The notes under the pieces are model-generated. The model did not search any database and was not told the DNA's origin. It saw nothing but the letters and a program-made list of their open reading frames with translations. The translations under genes and the position numbers were made by a program. From Trifolium pratense (lineage: Eukaryota; Streptophyta; Magnoliopsida; Fabales; Fabaceae), in assembly GCF_020283565.1 (NCBI RefSeq), contig NC_060063.1:7090563-7154562 (forward strand): a stretch of DNA of 64,000 nucleotides, in the 5' to 3' direction. Positions 10,560-21,190 of the stretch are shown here, one piece after another. Every line of letters begins with the position of its first letter. Position 1 is the stretch's first letter.

Positions 10560-11340
10560 ACTAAAATGATATGAGAAGGTCTATAACTCTCCGTTGCACT
10601 GCTGCTTACAGAATAACGAGGAAAGAAGTAGCGTTAATGAGTGGTGGTGCCTTCGCCCTCTTGGCTTCACCACCCACCTAGTCGTCGGCATGCCACCGCG
10701 ACTTGTTACGTGGAATTGTCGCCGGAAATTATTTTGATTTCTGGGTTTCTGTGGATTGTTTTCTAATTTCTCTACAATGTCTTCATCGTCGGGATTGTGA
10801 TCAGAGTTAAATGTGTCTTCGTTGCGGTCTCATTGTTGTCATTGCATTTAGCTAGTTGGTGTATCCAGTTCTTGTTCCCGCTCTCTGACTCTCTGATTAT
10901 TTTTTAGATCTGTTGAGATTTACATGTTTCAATGTTGCAGGTTCCGTGTCGGTGCCATCTTATTATTCGTCTCAGTTTCTTGTGACTGATTCAGACTGTG
11001 GTGATATTCTTGTCATCTATTATGTTTTGACTCTGGATTGCTTGACTCGAAAGAGTCGTTAATGCTTGCTGTCATTCATTGCAGAGAGTTGATGGTACAT
11101 GGACTTCTTTCCGTGCTAACGTTAGGTTCATTCGCTAGCTTATGAAATTCTAGTTGGTACTCACAAATGATCACATTAGTGCTCATTTGTTAGGATTGAC
11201 TAGGGTTTGATGTTTCCTCTATTTTCAATTTTTATTTGTCTTCTTTTTTCTTTCTCCTTAGTTTTAATTAATCATGATTGTAATTTTTTGCATGCTCCTA
11301 TAGTTTTGGATTGTGAGGGTGCTACAATCTATGATTTAGT
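10560..11340. other. GC-richer block of unknown nature
   Basis: This stretch is visibly less AT-rich than its surroundings and contains codon-like patches such as CATGCCACCGCGACTTG, but I find no frame longer than about 60 codons and no domain I recognise. A pyrimidine-rich stretch ending GTTGCAG (near 10935-10941) resembles a splice acceptor. It could be the eroded 5' portion of a gene or the 5' region of a LINE. No function is claimed. Confidence 0.3.
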
Positions 11341-11387
11341 TCGTTAATTTAACTCTATTTTCTTTCCTTTTCTGGGTTACATGATAT

Positions 11388-11562
11388 TGGTACGAAGTTT
11401 TCATCGACGTTAACGATGATTAATCTTTGTCGGGGAACCTGTGGGGCACACAAGGCGGGTTCTTCCCTCCTAACTAAATTTTCTCCGTACGCATGAGTCA
11501 GAGATCGAACCCCTGACCACATGCTTAAAAGGACGAAGACCCTTACCACTCGGACGAACTCA
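11388..11562 (-). mobile_element. tRNA-derived SINE, family C
   Basis: On the minus strand a tRNA-like head is clear: ATGAGTTCGTCCGAGTGG (box A region) and GTCAGGGGTTCGATCTC (box B) lie about 30 bp apart, followed by ACTCATGCGTACGGAGAAA and an unrelated body, ending in an A-rich GAAAAGGAAAGAAAATA. Box B is an almost perfect consensus. It is a separate family from A and B. The 64-codon open frame across it is incidental. Confidence 0.65.
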
Positions 11563-11588
11563 TTTACTCCCTCAGGTCATTTTTTATA

Positions 11589-11844
11589 CTCCCTCCGTTC
11601 ATTTTTAATTGTCGTTTTAGATTTTTGCACACATGTCAATGCATAACTTTAATCGCTAATATTTTTAATTATCTATTATAAAAAATTGTGAAAGTTTTAT
11701 ATTTTGAAAATACTTGTCGAGACAAATTAAACAACATCTTATATGCTAATATTTATTTTTATATATTAATAAAAAAATTACAATCAAAGTAGATTATATG
11801 AATAGTGTTACACGGTTCTCAAACGACACTTAGAACGGAGAAAG
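11589..11844. mobile_element. Stowaway-like MITE (256 bp), TA target duplication
   Basis: It begins CTCCCTCCGTTCATTTTTAA and ends TTAGAACGGAGAAAG, near-perfect inverted termini, flanked by TA on both sides (11587-11588 and 11845-11846). CTCCCTCCGTYC ends with TA duplications are typical of Tc1/mariner-type Stowaway elements. A relic of the same family is at 3413-3592. Confidence 0.85.
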
Positions 11845-12154
11845 TAAGAAACAAAACACATAAATCACAAAGACCAATGAAGCACATTGTAAATAATTAT
11901 TTTTATTTAAAATCTTATAAATTTTAATTAATTTCATGAACACTCCTATTTAATTACTCTTAATTTTATTGACTTACTTATTTTTAACGTTCTCTTTCAT
12001 AATAAATAGGAGTATTATAAAAAAAATTAATTTCTTTTGTTAAACATAAATTATATTTTTTTTGTAAATTTTGTAAACCATGTATTTTTTTTTATTATTT
12101 TTTTGTAAATTTTGTAAACATATATATTTTTATTATTTATTTTTTTAATTATGT

Positions 12155-12285
12155 TTTTTGGTTTAGTAGCATAATGGCTAGAAATTTCACCTTAAAATGA
12201 TGAATAAGTGGAGTGTCAGGGTTCAAACCCCAACTCTTACATAATATATGTGATGTTCATACTAACTGAGTTAACCTTATGAAAA
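12155..12285 (-). mobile_element. tRNA-derived SINE, family A, inverted copy
   Basis: Read on the minus strand: TTAACTCAGTTAGTATGAA (box A-like), GGGGTTTGAACCC (box B, palindromic), then CACTCCACTTATTCAT and GAAATTTCTAGCCATTATG. It is collinear with the plus-strand copy at 5255-5370 with roughly one difference every six to eight bases. Confidence 0.55.
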
Positions 12286-12595
12286 TAACCAGGTATCTTT
12301 TTAAATATTTTTGAAAGCTTGCCCATCAGTATTTTATTCATAAATTTAATTTTTTTTATTTAAATATATTTTATTGATAAACATTAAAAAAGTTTGAGTC
12401 TGGTTTCCGGTCAGCTACAGCTGCCAGGTTGGTGGTTGGACAGAGTGTGTGTCTTGGGCTTTTGGTTTATATACAGTTGTCACTTCTCTTGTTTCAATTT
12501 TATTAAAATGTAACTTTTCCTTTTACTAGGTTTTTTTTTAAACAATATTTCTTTAGAGCAATTCAGAGTAATTTTTTTGTGTGTTCATTGCATAA

Positions 12596-12705
12596 GTTAA
12601 TTTTTTAAAAATGAATATGGAATATAAAAGAAAATAAATCAAAGCAAAATGTTAATTTTTTAAAAATGAATATGGAATATAAAAGAAACTAAATCAACGC
12701 AGATT
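12596..12705 (+). repeat. Tandem duplication of a 55 bp unit
   Basis: Two adjacent copies of GTTAATTTTTTAAAAATGAA followed by TATGGAATATAAAAGAAA and the sequence to the unit end, differing by a handful of substitutions. The copy junction is at 12650/12651. No coding sense was seen. Between 12286 and 13260 nothing else is supported. Confidence 0.8.
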
Positions 12706-13261
12706 ATATGAATGGACATATAAGCGAAGGAATTTAGCCCGTAATTCGTCTAAAGTATTAAAGATTTTGAAATTTGAAAAATACTAATAAATAGGTTTAT
12801 ATCTATTTTTCTTCAAAAATATTAGTGGAATTTAAACTCGGAAGGAATTGGATCATCTCCAATATTTTATGTCCAGCTCTCTCTCCTTTTGTAATTCAAT
12901 AGTTGTTGATTAACAAAGGGAAAAAAGTATAATGCAGAAGAGAGAGAAAGAGATGAGTGAATGACCGAAATGAGAGTACCAAGAAAAACATGATTGAAAA
13001 ACATGAGAGAAAGAGCTAGAGAGGATCAAGATTTAACTTATAATCTCTAATTCAAAAATAACGAAGAATAAAATTGACGTGTGTTGTTCTTGCCATCACA
13101 TTCTTAACTTTTTTGTACAAGTATTATTATTTTTTGATCGATTTTGTACAACTACTATCTGTTTGTTACATTTTTGTACAACTGTTATGCATAAGATAGA
13201 ATAGATATATACATAATTATGCACTAATGACAATAATATTATTTGTTCCGTCAAAAAGTAA

Positions 13262-13522
13262 TATTATTATTTGTTACTTTAGGTATTTCCAATGTGTGGA
13301 TAATTTAACAAAATACTGTTGAGGATGATGACTGTTGTGCTGGTTTTGAGACTTTTGTTACCTGGACTCACTGATTCTTCCAATTGAATGTATATGAATT
13401 TGTATCATTAATTAGTAGTATATATTAAGAACTTCGATAACTTTAATGTCAATAAACTAATTCCATCTTGTTTGCCATGTGGTTAGTGATGATTGAATAG
13501 AATATTTTTGTTGGCAAAGTTC
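13262..13522 (-). repeat. Dispersed segment, copy 2 (empty site for the 7566 insertion)
   Basis: Reverse-complement match to 7391-7814 along its length, including words ATTCAATTGGAAGAATC, ACCACATGGCAAACAAG and TTGCCAACAAAAATATTCTA. It lacks the 117 bp insert of copy 1. A third, partial and more diverged match lies at 14660-14775 (GCCATGTGATTCATGATGATTGA). Confidence 0.6.
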
Positions 13523-13549
13523 ACTAAATATAAATATAGAGATAGTTTC

Positions 13550-13955
13550 CAGGCTTTAGTTCTGTTAGTAAAAAATAGCGGATAGTTGATAAGTTAACTT
13601 ATAATGAATGAACTTATAGCAAATAGTTTACAAGCTAGCTTTTAGCTTATAGTGAATAAATTAACTAATTGAATTTATAGTGTTTTGTAAAATTAGCGGT
13701 TGAATTATCTTATAAGTATGAAATAACATAAAAAAGATATGTTTAACTATTTTTTTTTCCTCCTTCAGAAAAAATAAAACTATTTTTTTTATCTAAGTAA
13801 GATGACAAATGTAAAACTGAAAGAAAAAATGAGTTATAAGTTAGTAAAATAAATATAAGCTCTTTTTAAAAGACATTTACCAAACAAAGATCTTTTTTAT
13901 TCATGTGAGCTTATAAGCTATAAGCCCAAAATCTATATTTACCAAACAGAACCTT
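13550..13955. mobile_element. GCTTATAAG-family TIR element, copy 2
   Basis: The termini TTTAGTTCTGTTAGTAAAAA and TTTACCAAACAGAACC form an imperfect inverted pair. The interior holds the family words found at 6515 and 19573, here in inverted order. There is no coding capacity. Confidence 0.6.
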
Positions 13956-14287
13956 TGTATATCAATTTCGACATTGATGGGTAACAAAATCTTGATCATG
14001 ATTGACATTCATGTTCAATCATTCTGATGTCGGTTCTCACAAAGGGACTCCGTTGTGGTCGTTGAGCTGAAATGCGTTGTTTGAGCCATCGTGTTCATCG
14101 GGTTGAGTATGACGTTTTGGGCCTTGATCCAATCCAAAATAAAAAATATGTATGACATACAAAGTGGCTGAATTCTATCCTACCAATCGAGTTTATTCTA
14201 TAATCAAGAGTTAGAGATCAAACTTGTATGATCACTTATTTAAAGGTATTATATGGTTAAAATCAAATATCTTTAGTGATAATCAAT

Positions 14288-14435
14288 TGTTGGTTGATTC
14301 AGCGGTGATTGACGTTAAACTTAGTAGGGAGGACCGCAGTTCGATCCGCCGCAACTACGATCGGAAAGGGATTGAAAACATTTGATGTCATAACTGACCT
14401 CGAACCATTTTAAATTGATGGTAAAAAAATAAAAT
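14288..14435 (+). mobile_element. tRNA-derived SINE, family B, copy 2
   Basis: Box A-like GATTCAGCGGTGATTGACG and box B-like GCAGTTCGATCC, followed by GATCGGAAAGGGATTGAAAA and an A-rich tail (GGTAAAAAAATAAAA). It is collinear with 1481-1645. Box B here is closer to consensus than in copy 1. Confidence 0.65.
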
Positions 14436-14909
14436 ATCTTAAAGAGATATGATAATTACGATTAACTGATCAAATAATTTTTTACAGTCATTATATCAAT
14501 ATTTTACACGTACATACTTTGTTTTTGGTCATTTTACACATACATTTAATCGTGTGCATAATATATATGTAGATACTTTTTTTTTAAGACATATTGTAAA
14601 TATATTTTAATAATGTCATTTGATTTAATGCATTCGTAACAAATTTCATTGTACATTTTGAAACATTGAATATTTTTTATGCCAACTAACTAATCATTTA
14701 CTTATTCTCTAGTAGCTGCCATGTGATTCATGATGATTGAGCATATGCAGAATATACTTTTGTTGAGAATTTTTTACATTGAAACTTTACAGAACAATAA
14801 TGTTGCTTAAATTGAACTTGTAGTTTATGAATATAATAATATTTTTTTAGTATTTTTTCTGTACTTTTAAAGCCTTAGAGAATGCAATAAAATTATTTAT
14901 TGAAACTAC

Positions 14910-15544
14910 TATGGGTGATCATATCTGAACTAATTCAAAAGTAAAATCGCAAACCAAACCAAACCGAAAATCGCAAAAACCGCATTTGGTTTGGATGTAT
15001 TTGGATGACTTTCTTACTGAATCGCAAACCGCAAAAACCGCAAACCATAAAAACCACAAAAATTGCGGATACAGCAAAAACTGCATTAAGTTACTATTAT
15101 ATATTTATATTCCAATATACATAGCTCAATTACCAAGTCAATCGACCAAATTAATGGAACTTCAAGTTGTTTTTATTTTTCGTACTGTAATGTTATTTTA
15201 GATAAACAACTTTTATCGGTAGTGTGATGTTATTTTGAAAATTCAAGTTCTTTTTTTGATATTTAAAATTGTAAGATACTAATGTTATTTTAGATAAACA
15301 ATTTTTATTGTTACTATAATGTTATTTTGTAACTTCAAGTTTTTTTTTTTATGTTTAAAATTGTTCGGCACTGAAACGCTATGCTGTAAACTGCACCTAT
15401 CGAACCAATCCAAACCGCATTGGTTTGGTTTGGATGACTTTTTAAAAATCAGTCGAACCAAACCGAACCACATGCATTTTTATCTCGCGGTTAGGATGAC
15501 TTTTATGCCCAAAATCGAACCAAATCGCACCGCGATCACCCCTA
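14910..15544. mobile_element. TIR element with GGGTGATC ends and AACCAAACC motifs
   Basis: The left end TATGGGTGATC and right end GATCACCCCTA are inverted. ATTGAAAC occurs next to both ends (14899-14906 and 15545-15552), consistent with an 8 bp duplication with slight decay on the left. Both flanks carry multiple AACCGAACCAAACC-type and CGCAAACCGCAAA-type words in inverted arrangement. hAT-like by duplication size; no transposase ORF. Confidence 0.6.
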
Positions 15545-15657
15545 ATTGAAACACCGTTGGGTTTCAAGTGTGAGTTGTTAAATTTTTTATCAACTATGTA
15601 TGAGAAGAATATTGAATTTATAAGAGAGATGACCCATTAAACTAATATTCTAAGATT

Positions 15658-16480
15658 TTGGGTGGAAATATGACGTCTACCTCTTTTATTGATACAACCA
15701 AATTCGAGTTGGGATCACCCTCGAGAGTTTATAGAGAAAAACTAGAACTAAAAGAGAGAAACTTCATTAGTTCAAATCATGAGACAATACAATGCTTGTA
15801 TAAGCTGCTGCATATCCATAGTAAGATAGCAATAGAAACTACACAATAGCATTACTCAAAAACTAACTAATAGAATATGTCTAAAAGACCCCTTCTAGAA
15901 TGAACTAGAAAATTCATTATTTTCTTATCCTCAAGATCCTATCATTTATAGTCATGAAACATTGATCTTATTATTTCTTCCGAGTTCTCCGGACTCCTCA
16001 AGAGAGAGTATCCGTACATATGATGAGAGAAAACATATTAGGACAATGATGCCATAATAGAGAAATAAAATGAGTAGAGAATTATAGGTGCATTTTTTTT
16101 TCGATAAAAAAACTAAAAAAGTGTAAATTTAAAACAAAAATCATATGTAATTATTTGTCATCTAAAATATATTGGACCAAGAGCTTGCTATGATAAATTT
16201 AAAACAGAAGAACAGAGATATGACGATGATGCAACATTGAGGAGAGCTAAGTCGAATTTTTCTTAGCAAAATCACAATGAGAAAAGAAAAAAAAAAGATA
16301 ATAAGAATATTCAGCATTATATTCAAACCACATATAAGCAATATAGTATCCCCGATTTGGAAGTTGATCATTAGCTAGTAGGAAACTTGTTGTGAATGAC
16401 TCCAAACCAAAAAAGATTTGGTGGGATTTCATTTGATAGTCTTGCAGCTGCACGCTAGTAAGTACCGACACTCATCAGAT
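15658..16480. other. Intergenic DNA with a possible LTR relic
   Basis: 15690-15980 read on the minus strand has an LTR-like feel (TATTGTCTCATGATTTGAAC, then a pyrimidine-rich leader) but I found neither ends nor a duplication. Open frames here (maximum about 75 codons) show no recognisable domain. No gene is claimed. Confidence 0.25.
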
Positions 16481-16484
16481 TAGG

Positions 16485-16645
16485 CGTTTCCGTGTTGGAC
16501 ACGTGTCAGTGTCCGTGTCCGACACAGACACCGACACTTATGATTACACTAAATTATGTCATTTTTCCAAATTTTTATCGGTGTCGACGTGTCAGTTTCC
16601 GTGTCGTGTCCGGTGTCTGTGTCTGTGTCAGTGCTTCATAGGCTG
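16485..16645. repeat. Inverted repeat built of GTGTCCGACAC-type words
   Basis: The left part (GTGTTGGACACGTGTCAGTG, then CCGTGTCCGACACAGACACC) and right part (GGTGTCGACGTGTCAG, GTGTCCGGTGTCTGTG) are inverted, each also internally palindromic. The pair would give a hairpin of roughly 60 bp arms with a short AT-rich loop (16540-16580). It is likely a small TIR element; its exact ends were not resolved. Confidence 0.55.
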
Positions 16646-17615
16646 CACGGTTCTATCGTCCTAATAAAAGTATCGATCTACATATATTATAGTGAAGAAA
16701 AGAATTGCTTCAAAAAAAAAATAGTGAAGAAAAGAAATATATTTTTCTATATTTATAAGTTTTTTTTTTTTACAAATTCTATATTTATAAGTTAAGTTAG
16801 ATAAAGTAGTAATTTTGTAGGAAATATATGCTTTGGTTTTGAAAAGATACAATAAAGCATCCTAGAATTATGACTTTCACCACAAAAATATAATTTCAAA
16901 TCCAATCTTTTTTATTTTCTATGGAAAATCAATTTTAAGAACAATCTCAAGATGATGCAAATAAATACCTATATTATCTCAAGCACATGGTACTTGGCCA
17001 AATCATATAGTTCGGAACATCGACGACTTTATCACTCGGTCCTTCGGTTTGATGATCTAAGATTTATGTATCATGGCTTCATAGTTATAAATCTTAATTT
17101 TCAAATTGTGTCTCACGTCCCAATGGCTAAGATTTGTAACTATGATTCCACTTTAGGTTTTTAATTTTCCAATTCTAATTGTCACTATCAATTTCTCCTC
17201 TCATTTCTAATTGAATAATTCTAAACCTATGCTATATAGTGAAGCATGATACAAATATGAATAGGATTGTTTAGAAATTCCATTAATTAACAGAACCATA
17301 AAAGAATGAATTATGGAAAATATATTCTTGGATTACTTTCAATAATCCTTAGATGATGAGAACCACTCACACATGAACTTGCGAGCACCTACAAACATAA
17401 AACTAAAGAACAAGAAAGTAAAGAAGACTAGAATACAATTACTAGAATTTTGGAATAGTGAGTGAGGAATATTTTTTCCTTAGGCTCAGAGCCCTATTTA
17501 TATCCTAGAGGATCATCAATTTTGTGTTATTCACTAACAACTAAGGTATTATTACCTGACTTTGGCTAACATGGAAGACTTCAATAAGTCTTTCATGCTG
17601 CACAAGTTGGCAAAA

Positions 17616-17925
17616 TTATTATAACGAATACGAATTTTACAAAATTCACGTTGTATTGAAAGTTTATTATATCATAGAGATTGTCCATAATTTATTTTTT
17701 TAAAGAAATCAAAAATCATTTGATATGTTATTACTTATTGAGACCTATTAAGATTAACGGTATTCAATTAAAATTCATAAACCGTTAATTTTGATGAGTC
17801 TTAATAACATATCAAATGATTTTCGATTTCTTTAGAAAAAAATTATGGATAATCTATATGATATAAACTTTCAATCCAACCGTACGTAAATTTTGTAAAA
17901 TTCATATTCGTTATAATAATATTTG
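17616..17925. mobile_element. MULE-MITE family with ATAACGAATACG arms, copy 2
   Basis: The arms ATAACGAATACGAATTTTAC and GTAAAATTCATATTCGTTAT and the central inverted pair around GAGACCTATTAAGATTAACGG (17747-17768) match copies at 7846 and 27104. The distal GGCTTTGTC termini of the complete copy are not evident here. Confidence 0.7.
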
Positions 17926-18114
17926 TTAGTGGTTCATGGTGCAAGACTTAAATCACTTGTGCATACAAGCATGAAAATAAGAAACGAAAACCAACAAATT
18001 ATGATTTTTGGCCTACCACAGTCGAATGATGACAATGGCAGTGGCAGGTCGTCCTATAAAATCCTTTGGCTATTGACCTGCTCCCACGGTTGTGGAGACC
18101 CCGTTGTATGATAA

Positions 18115-18640
18115 AACTTGACAATTATCAATTACATTTGATACATATCAAAAAGTAAAAAATAGATTAAATTAACAAATACTATTAACAAAATTTAGCT
18201 ATTTATAGTTTTTCAGCTGGATTTGGACTTTTTCTGCGCACTCATCATGTCCATCGTGGCCACGATAGCATGTAATTTTGCCTCATCGTGGCCACGATGG
18301 ATCATATCGTGGTACGATGGAAGATTTGATCAGGATTTTTTGTTTTTCTTCAACCGCCTTCATCGTGCCACACTAGTATATCATCGTGGTACGATGGAAA
18401 AATTTGTTGCAGATTTTCTTCAATTTAAACCACATTCTCATCGTGTCACGCTGGATCGCATCGTAGGTACGATGTGTGCGCTGTTTATTACGTTTTTGCC
18501 CTTTTTTATGCTTTTTCCACTTTTCTTGTTTCTGGGCCAAGTAACTTCACTTTTCCAGGTATTTGCTTGCTTTTGGGCTTCAATTGCTATTAAAAATGCC
18601 CTAAATTACTACTAAAAACATCATATAATTAACTGTCATC
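18115..18640 (-). mobile_element. LTR relic with an array of CATCGTGGCCACGATG palindromes
   Basis: Read on the minus strand there is a TATA box (CTATAAATAG, 18199-18208) downstream of a cluster of palindromic words related to CATCGTGGCCACGATG: near 18250-18268, 18282-18300, 18305-18320, 18360-18372, 18381-18396, 18438-18452 and 18466-18480. Palindromes just upstream of a TATA box followed by an A/T-rich leader suggest the U3/R part of a Ty3/gypsy-type LTR, but no internal sequence or target duplication is attached. The 130-codon plus-strand frame across the block (18223-18615) has no recognisable domain and is probably incidental. Confidence 0.5.
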
Positions 18641-18654
18641 AGGACAGATAGTAT

Positions 18655-19240
18655 GTTATTCATGCTCGCCTTGTTGGATAAAATATGATATTCATATATA
18701 TGTTTCATATTCATGCGGGTATCCGCTAAGCGGGTAATCCACATATGTTGAGGTATCCGTGAATATTTACATATATCCATGGATAATAATTATTTTTTTC
18801 AAAAAATAATGATATTTGTAAAGAATTTTGTTTAATTAACTGGAATTTATCCAACTTCATTTAAAGACACAAAAGAAAATATTAACATATAATAATATTT
18901 ATCCATTTACTCTCAACTTAACAACAAAAGTCATACATTTCTCTTCAAAAATAATAATAATATTCTTACATTTCATTTTTATTCAAAATAAAGTTTATCA
19001 CAAAGTTCTACTTTTTTGAACAAGCAAGTTCTACTGAATTTAAAAAGTTCTTTTATATTTAATAACTAAAAATATTTAAGTAATTTTTTTAACAGATACA
19101 AATATCTACGGTACAGATATCATTAAATCTACATCCGTATCGATTAAATACCGGATAGTCAAAATATCCATTTATTTTATTAGCAGATATTCATTAAACT
19201 ATCAGCAAATATCCAGGTATTTTTGTCATCCCTATTCTAA
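18655..19240. mobile_element. Possible TIR element with GGGTATCC words
   Basis: GCGGGTATCCGC and GAGGTATCCGTG occur at the left, and ATCCAGGTATTTTTGTCATCC with CATCCGTATCGATTAAATACC at the right, in roughly inverted arrangement around a 300 bp AT-rich core. It looks like a decayed hAT-like non-autonomous element. Ends and duplication are unresolved. Confidence 0.35.
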
Positions 19241-19299
19241 CTCGGTTGAGCAATAAGAATAAAAGAATCTTTGAAGCTAAAGATTGTCACCTTGAGAGT

Positions 19300-19575
19300 C
19301 AGCCCAAACAATTTAATCATTGGGATGAAGAGGAAGAATCACTAACAAGAGCAGCAAGTTGACTATGTATCACATAGCCAAGTTGACTTAACCTTGGATT
19401 GGAGCCATCGCCAATGATGCTTGAGACCATGTTTAAAACAATGAGCCTTGACAAAATAAACCCAATCATAAGAAGAGAAGTAGCATAACCAACAAAGTCT
19501 TAACATATTTGCCTTATTAATAAGCGAGATAGGCATCAAACCCAAGACACCTTCATTTATGGGACACTTTCTAAG
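19300..19575 (-). pseudogene. LINE reverse-transcriptase C-terminal fragment, 3' part
   Basis: The minus-strand frame contains NEGVLGLMPISLINKANMLR and LCW, which match the conserved region after the RT core of plant L1-type LINEs (usual form EGGLGLRSL..xNxA...KLCW). It is the continuation of the fragment at 20895-21190, from which it is separated by the TIR element at 19573-20890. It carries substitutions at conserved glycines and no flanking intact frame, so it is dead. Confidence 0.6.
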
Positions 19576-20890
19576 GCTCTGTTTGGTGAGGTTATTGAGC
19601 TTATAACTTATAAGTTCATATGACCAAAAAAGTTTTGTTTGGTAAACATTTTTCAAAACGAACTTATTATTTATTTTATTAGCTTATAGCTTATTTTTCA
19701 AATGTTATTTCAAGTAGTTTATGAGCTTATAGCTTATCATGTTTTCTTCAATTTTTACCTTTGTCATTTTACTTGAAAAAATTAAATATTAATTAAAATA
19801 TATTTTTTATGTCATTTCATACTTATAACCAATGTTTTAAGAACCGGACCGGAGGTCGAACCGTTGTGACAACTGGTTCAAGGGTCAACCGGTCGGATCG
19901 GTTCAACCGTTATTGAACCGTTCATATAATTTTTCTATGATAATAAAATATAATAGAATTTTTTTTAAGGTATAGAATTAGAATTTTTATGATAGTTTTT
20001 TTATTATTATGTTACTAAATTTGGTTGAGCCCAAGCCCACTTATAATGTTATGTGTTATATAACCCTAATTTTAAAAGTTCCTCTCTCATATTACACACA
20101 CAGCCGCCACCCTCATCTTCTTGCTTTCTTTCCCCTTTTTTTTTTTGATAATTTTTCTCTATTATGTTCTTCATATTTCTCTCTTCTTCTCAATTTAATG
20201 CTAGTTTGATTTTTCATTCAACACAAAACATAACTTCAAAAAAACAAAGAAAATATTCTAGATTGTAAAACAATGTTCTTCCTCTTTTATTCAAAAAGTT
20301 TCTTTCATGAATTTCCTTCCTTTCTTGGCCCCAAGGATGAATACTAACAACAAATCATCAATACAGTAGTACACATCATGGAAGGTGGAAGGATCTGCTT
20401 CAAAAAAAATGGATTCACAAAGAAGAGAGAAATGAATTTCATTTTGTTTCACAAAAAAAAAAAAAAAAAAAACTGAAAAACTGAAGAAACAAAATTGAAT
20501 TTTCCTTTCTTTTTTCTTTTTTCCCCAACTGGATTCCGAACCGGCCGGTTTTCCAAAACCGTCCCCGGTTCAACGGTTTCAACGGTTCAGGGCGGTTCAA
20601 TCCGGTTCAGAGCGGTTTTTATCCGATTTTACTGACTTCTGGTTTTTGACCTCCATCCGGGCGCTGATGTTCCCGGTTCACGGTTGAACCGGTTGAACCG
20701 GCCGGTCCGGTCCGGTTCTTAAAACACTGCTTATACCTAGTTCAACCACTAATTTTATCAAACATTACAAATTCAACCAGCTAACTTATTCGCTATAAGC
20801 TAAAAGCCAGTTTATAAGTTATTCGCTATAAGCTCATCCATTATAAGTTATCTCATCAGCTATCCGCTATTTTTTCCTAAACAAGCCTAA
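19573..20890. mobile_element. GCTTATAAG-family TIR element, copy 3, split by a hAT element
   Basis: The ends AAGGCTCTGTTTGG and CCTAAACAAGCCTAA are inverted. Family words (GCTTATAACTTATAAG, TTTGGTAAAC, ATTTCATACTTATAA, CTATAAGCTAAAAGCC) are split into two groups, before 19829 and after 20738, by the hAT-type element at 19830-20729. It is itself inserted in a LINE relic, giving three levels of nesting. Confidence 0.65.
19830..20729. mobile_element. hAT-type element (900 bp) with AACCGGACCGG ends
   Basis: It starts CAATGTTTTAAGAACCGGAC and ends GGTCCGGTTCTTAAAACACTG, inverted with one mismatch in the first bases. The 8 bp flanks CTTATAAC and CTTATACC differ at one position. Both subterminal regions are packed with GGTTCAACCGGT-type words. 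The interior holds CCCAAGCCCACTTATAATG, a CAGCCGCCACC patch and an A tract of 21-23 bp (20454-20471), but no transposase. The larger element at 26330-29744 is the same family. Confidence 0.8.
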
Positions 20891-20894
20891 GTCG

Positions 20895-21190
20895 GAATCA
20901 CCAATTTCCTAGTATGGATGTCTTCGGACCAAACAATTTTTTAATCGAAGTATCAAGCTTCTTTTGCAAAGAGGTAGGACAAACTTAAACTTAAATTGTA
21001 GAGGATCATACCATTAATAGTAGACTTATCCATTATAAACAAGAGAAATCCCACCCAACTTGATAATTTGCATCTAATCTTGTCTCTCTTTTTTTTTGGT
21101 AGAGTAATCTTGTCTTTAATTGGATGGAGATGGTACATACGAGGTTTTCCTTGAAAAACAGGAACACCAAGATAGACAAAAGGAATCTGA
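20895..21190 (-). pseudogene. LINE reverse-transcriptase fragment, 5' part
   Basis: On the minus strand the frames read through VYLGVPVFQGKPRMYH, KLSSWVGFLLFIMDKSTING, MILY and VWSEDIHTRKLV. These correspond in order to the YLGVP...GKP, KLxxWKGxxLSxxGR and WSGDxxxRKxxxVAW landmarks found between the RT core and the RNase H domain in plant L1-type LINEs. The frame is broken (KKKRDK insertion from an A tract, stop after AKEA). The remainder is at 19300-19575 beyond the nested insertion. Confidence 0.7.

Noticed and set aside
11388..11562. Possible tRNA gene with GTCCGAGTGG and GGTTCGATCTC
   Set aside because: The spacing resembles a tRNA, but the arms do not pair into a cloverleaf and a SINE body follows.
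12155..12285. Possible functional tRNA gene (GGGGTTTGAACCC)
   Set aside because: Box B is good, but no acceptor stem or anticodon arm can be drawn, and the same unit recurs elsewhere with a common non-tRNA tail; it is a SINE.
18223..18615. 130-codon plus-strand ORF over the palindrome cluster
   Set aside because: No recognisable domain; it spans a likely LTR relic whose sense strand is minus, and the palindromes keep both strands open.
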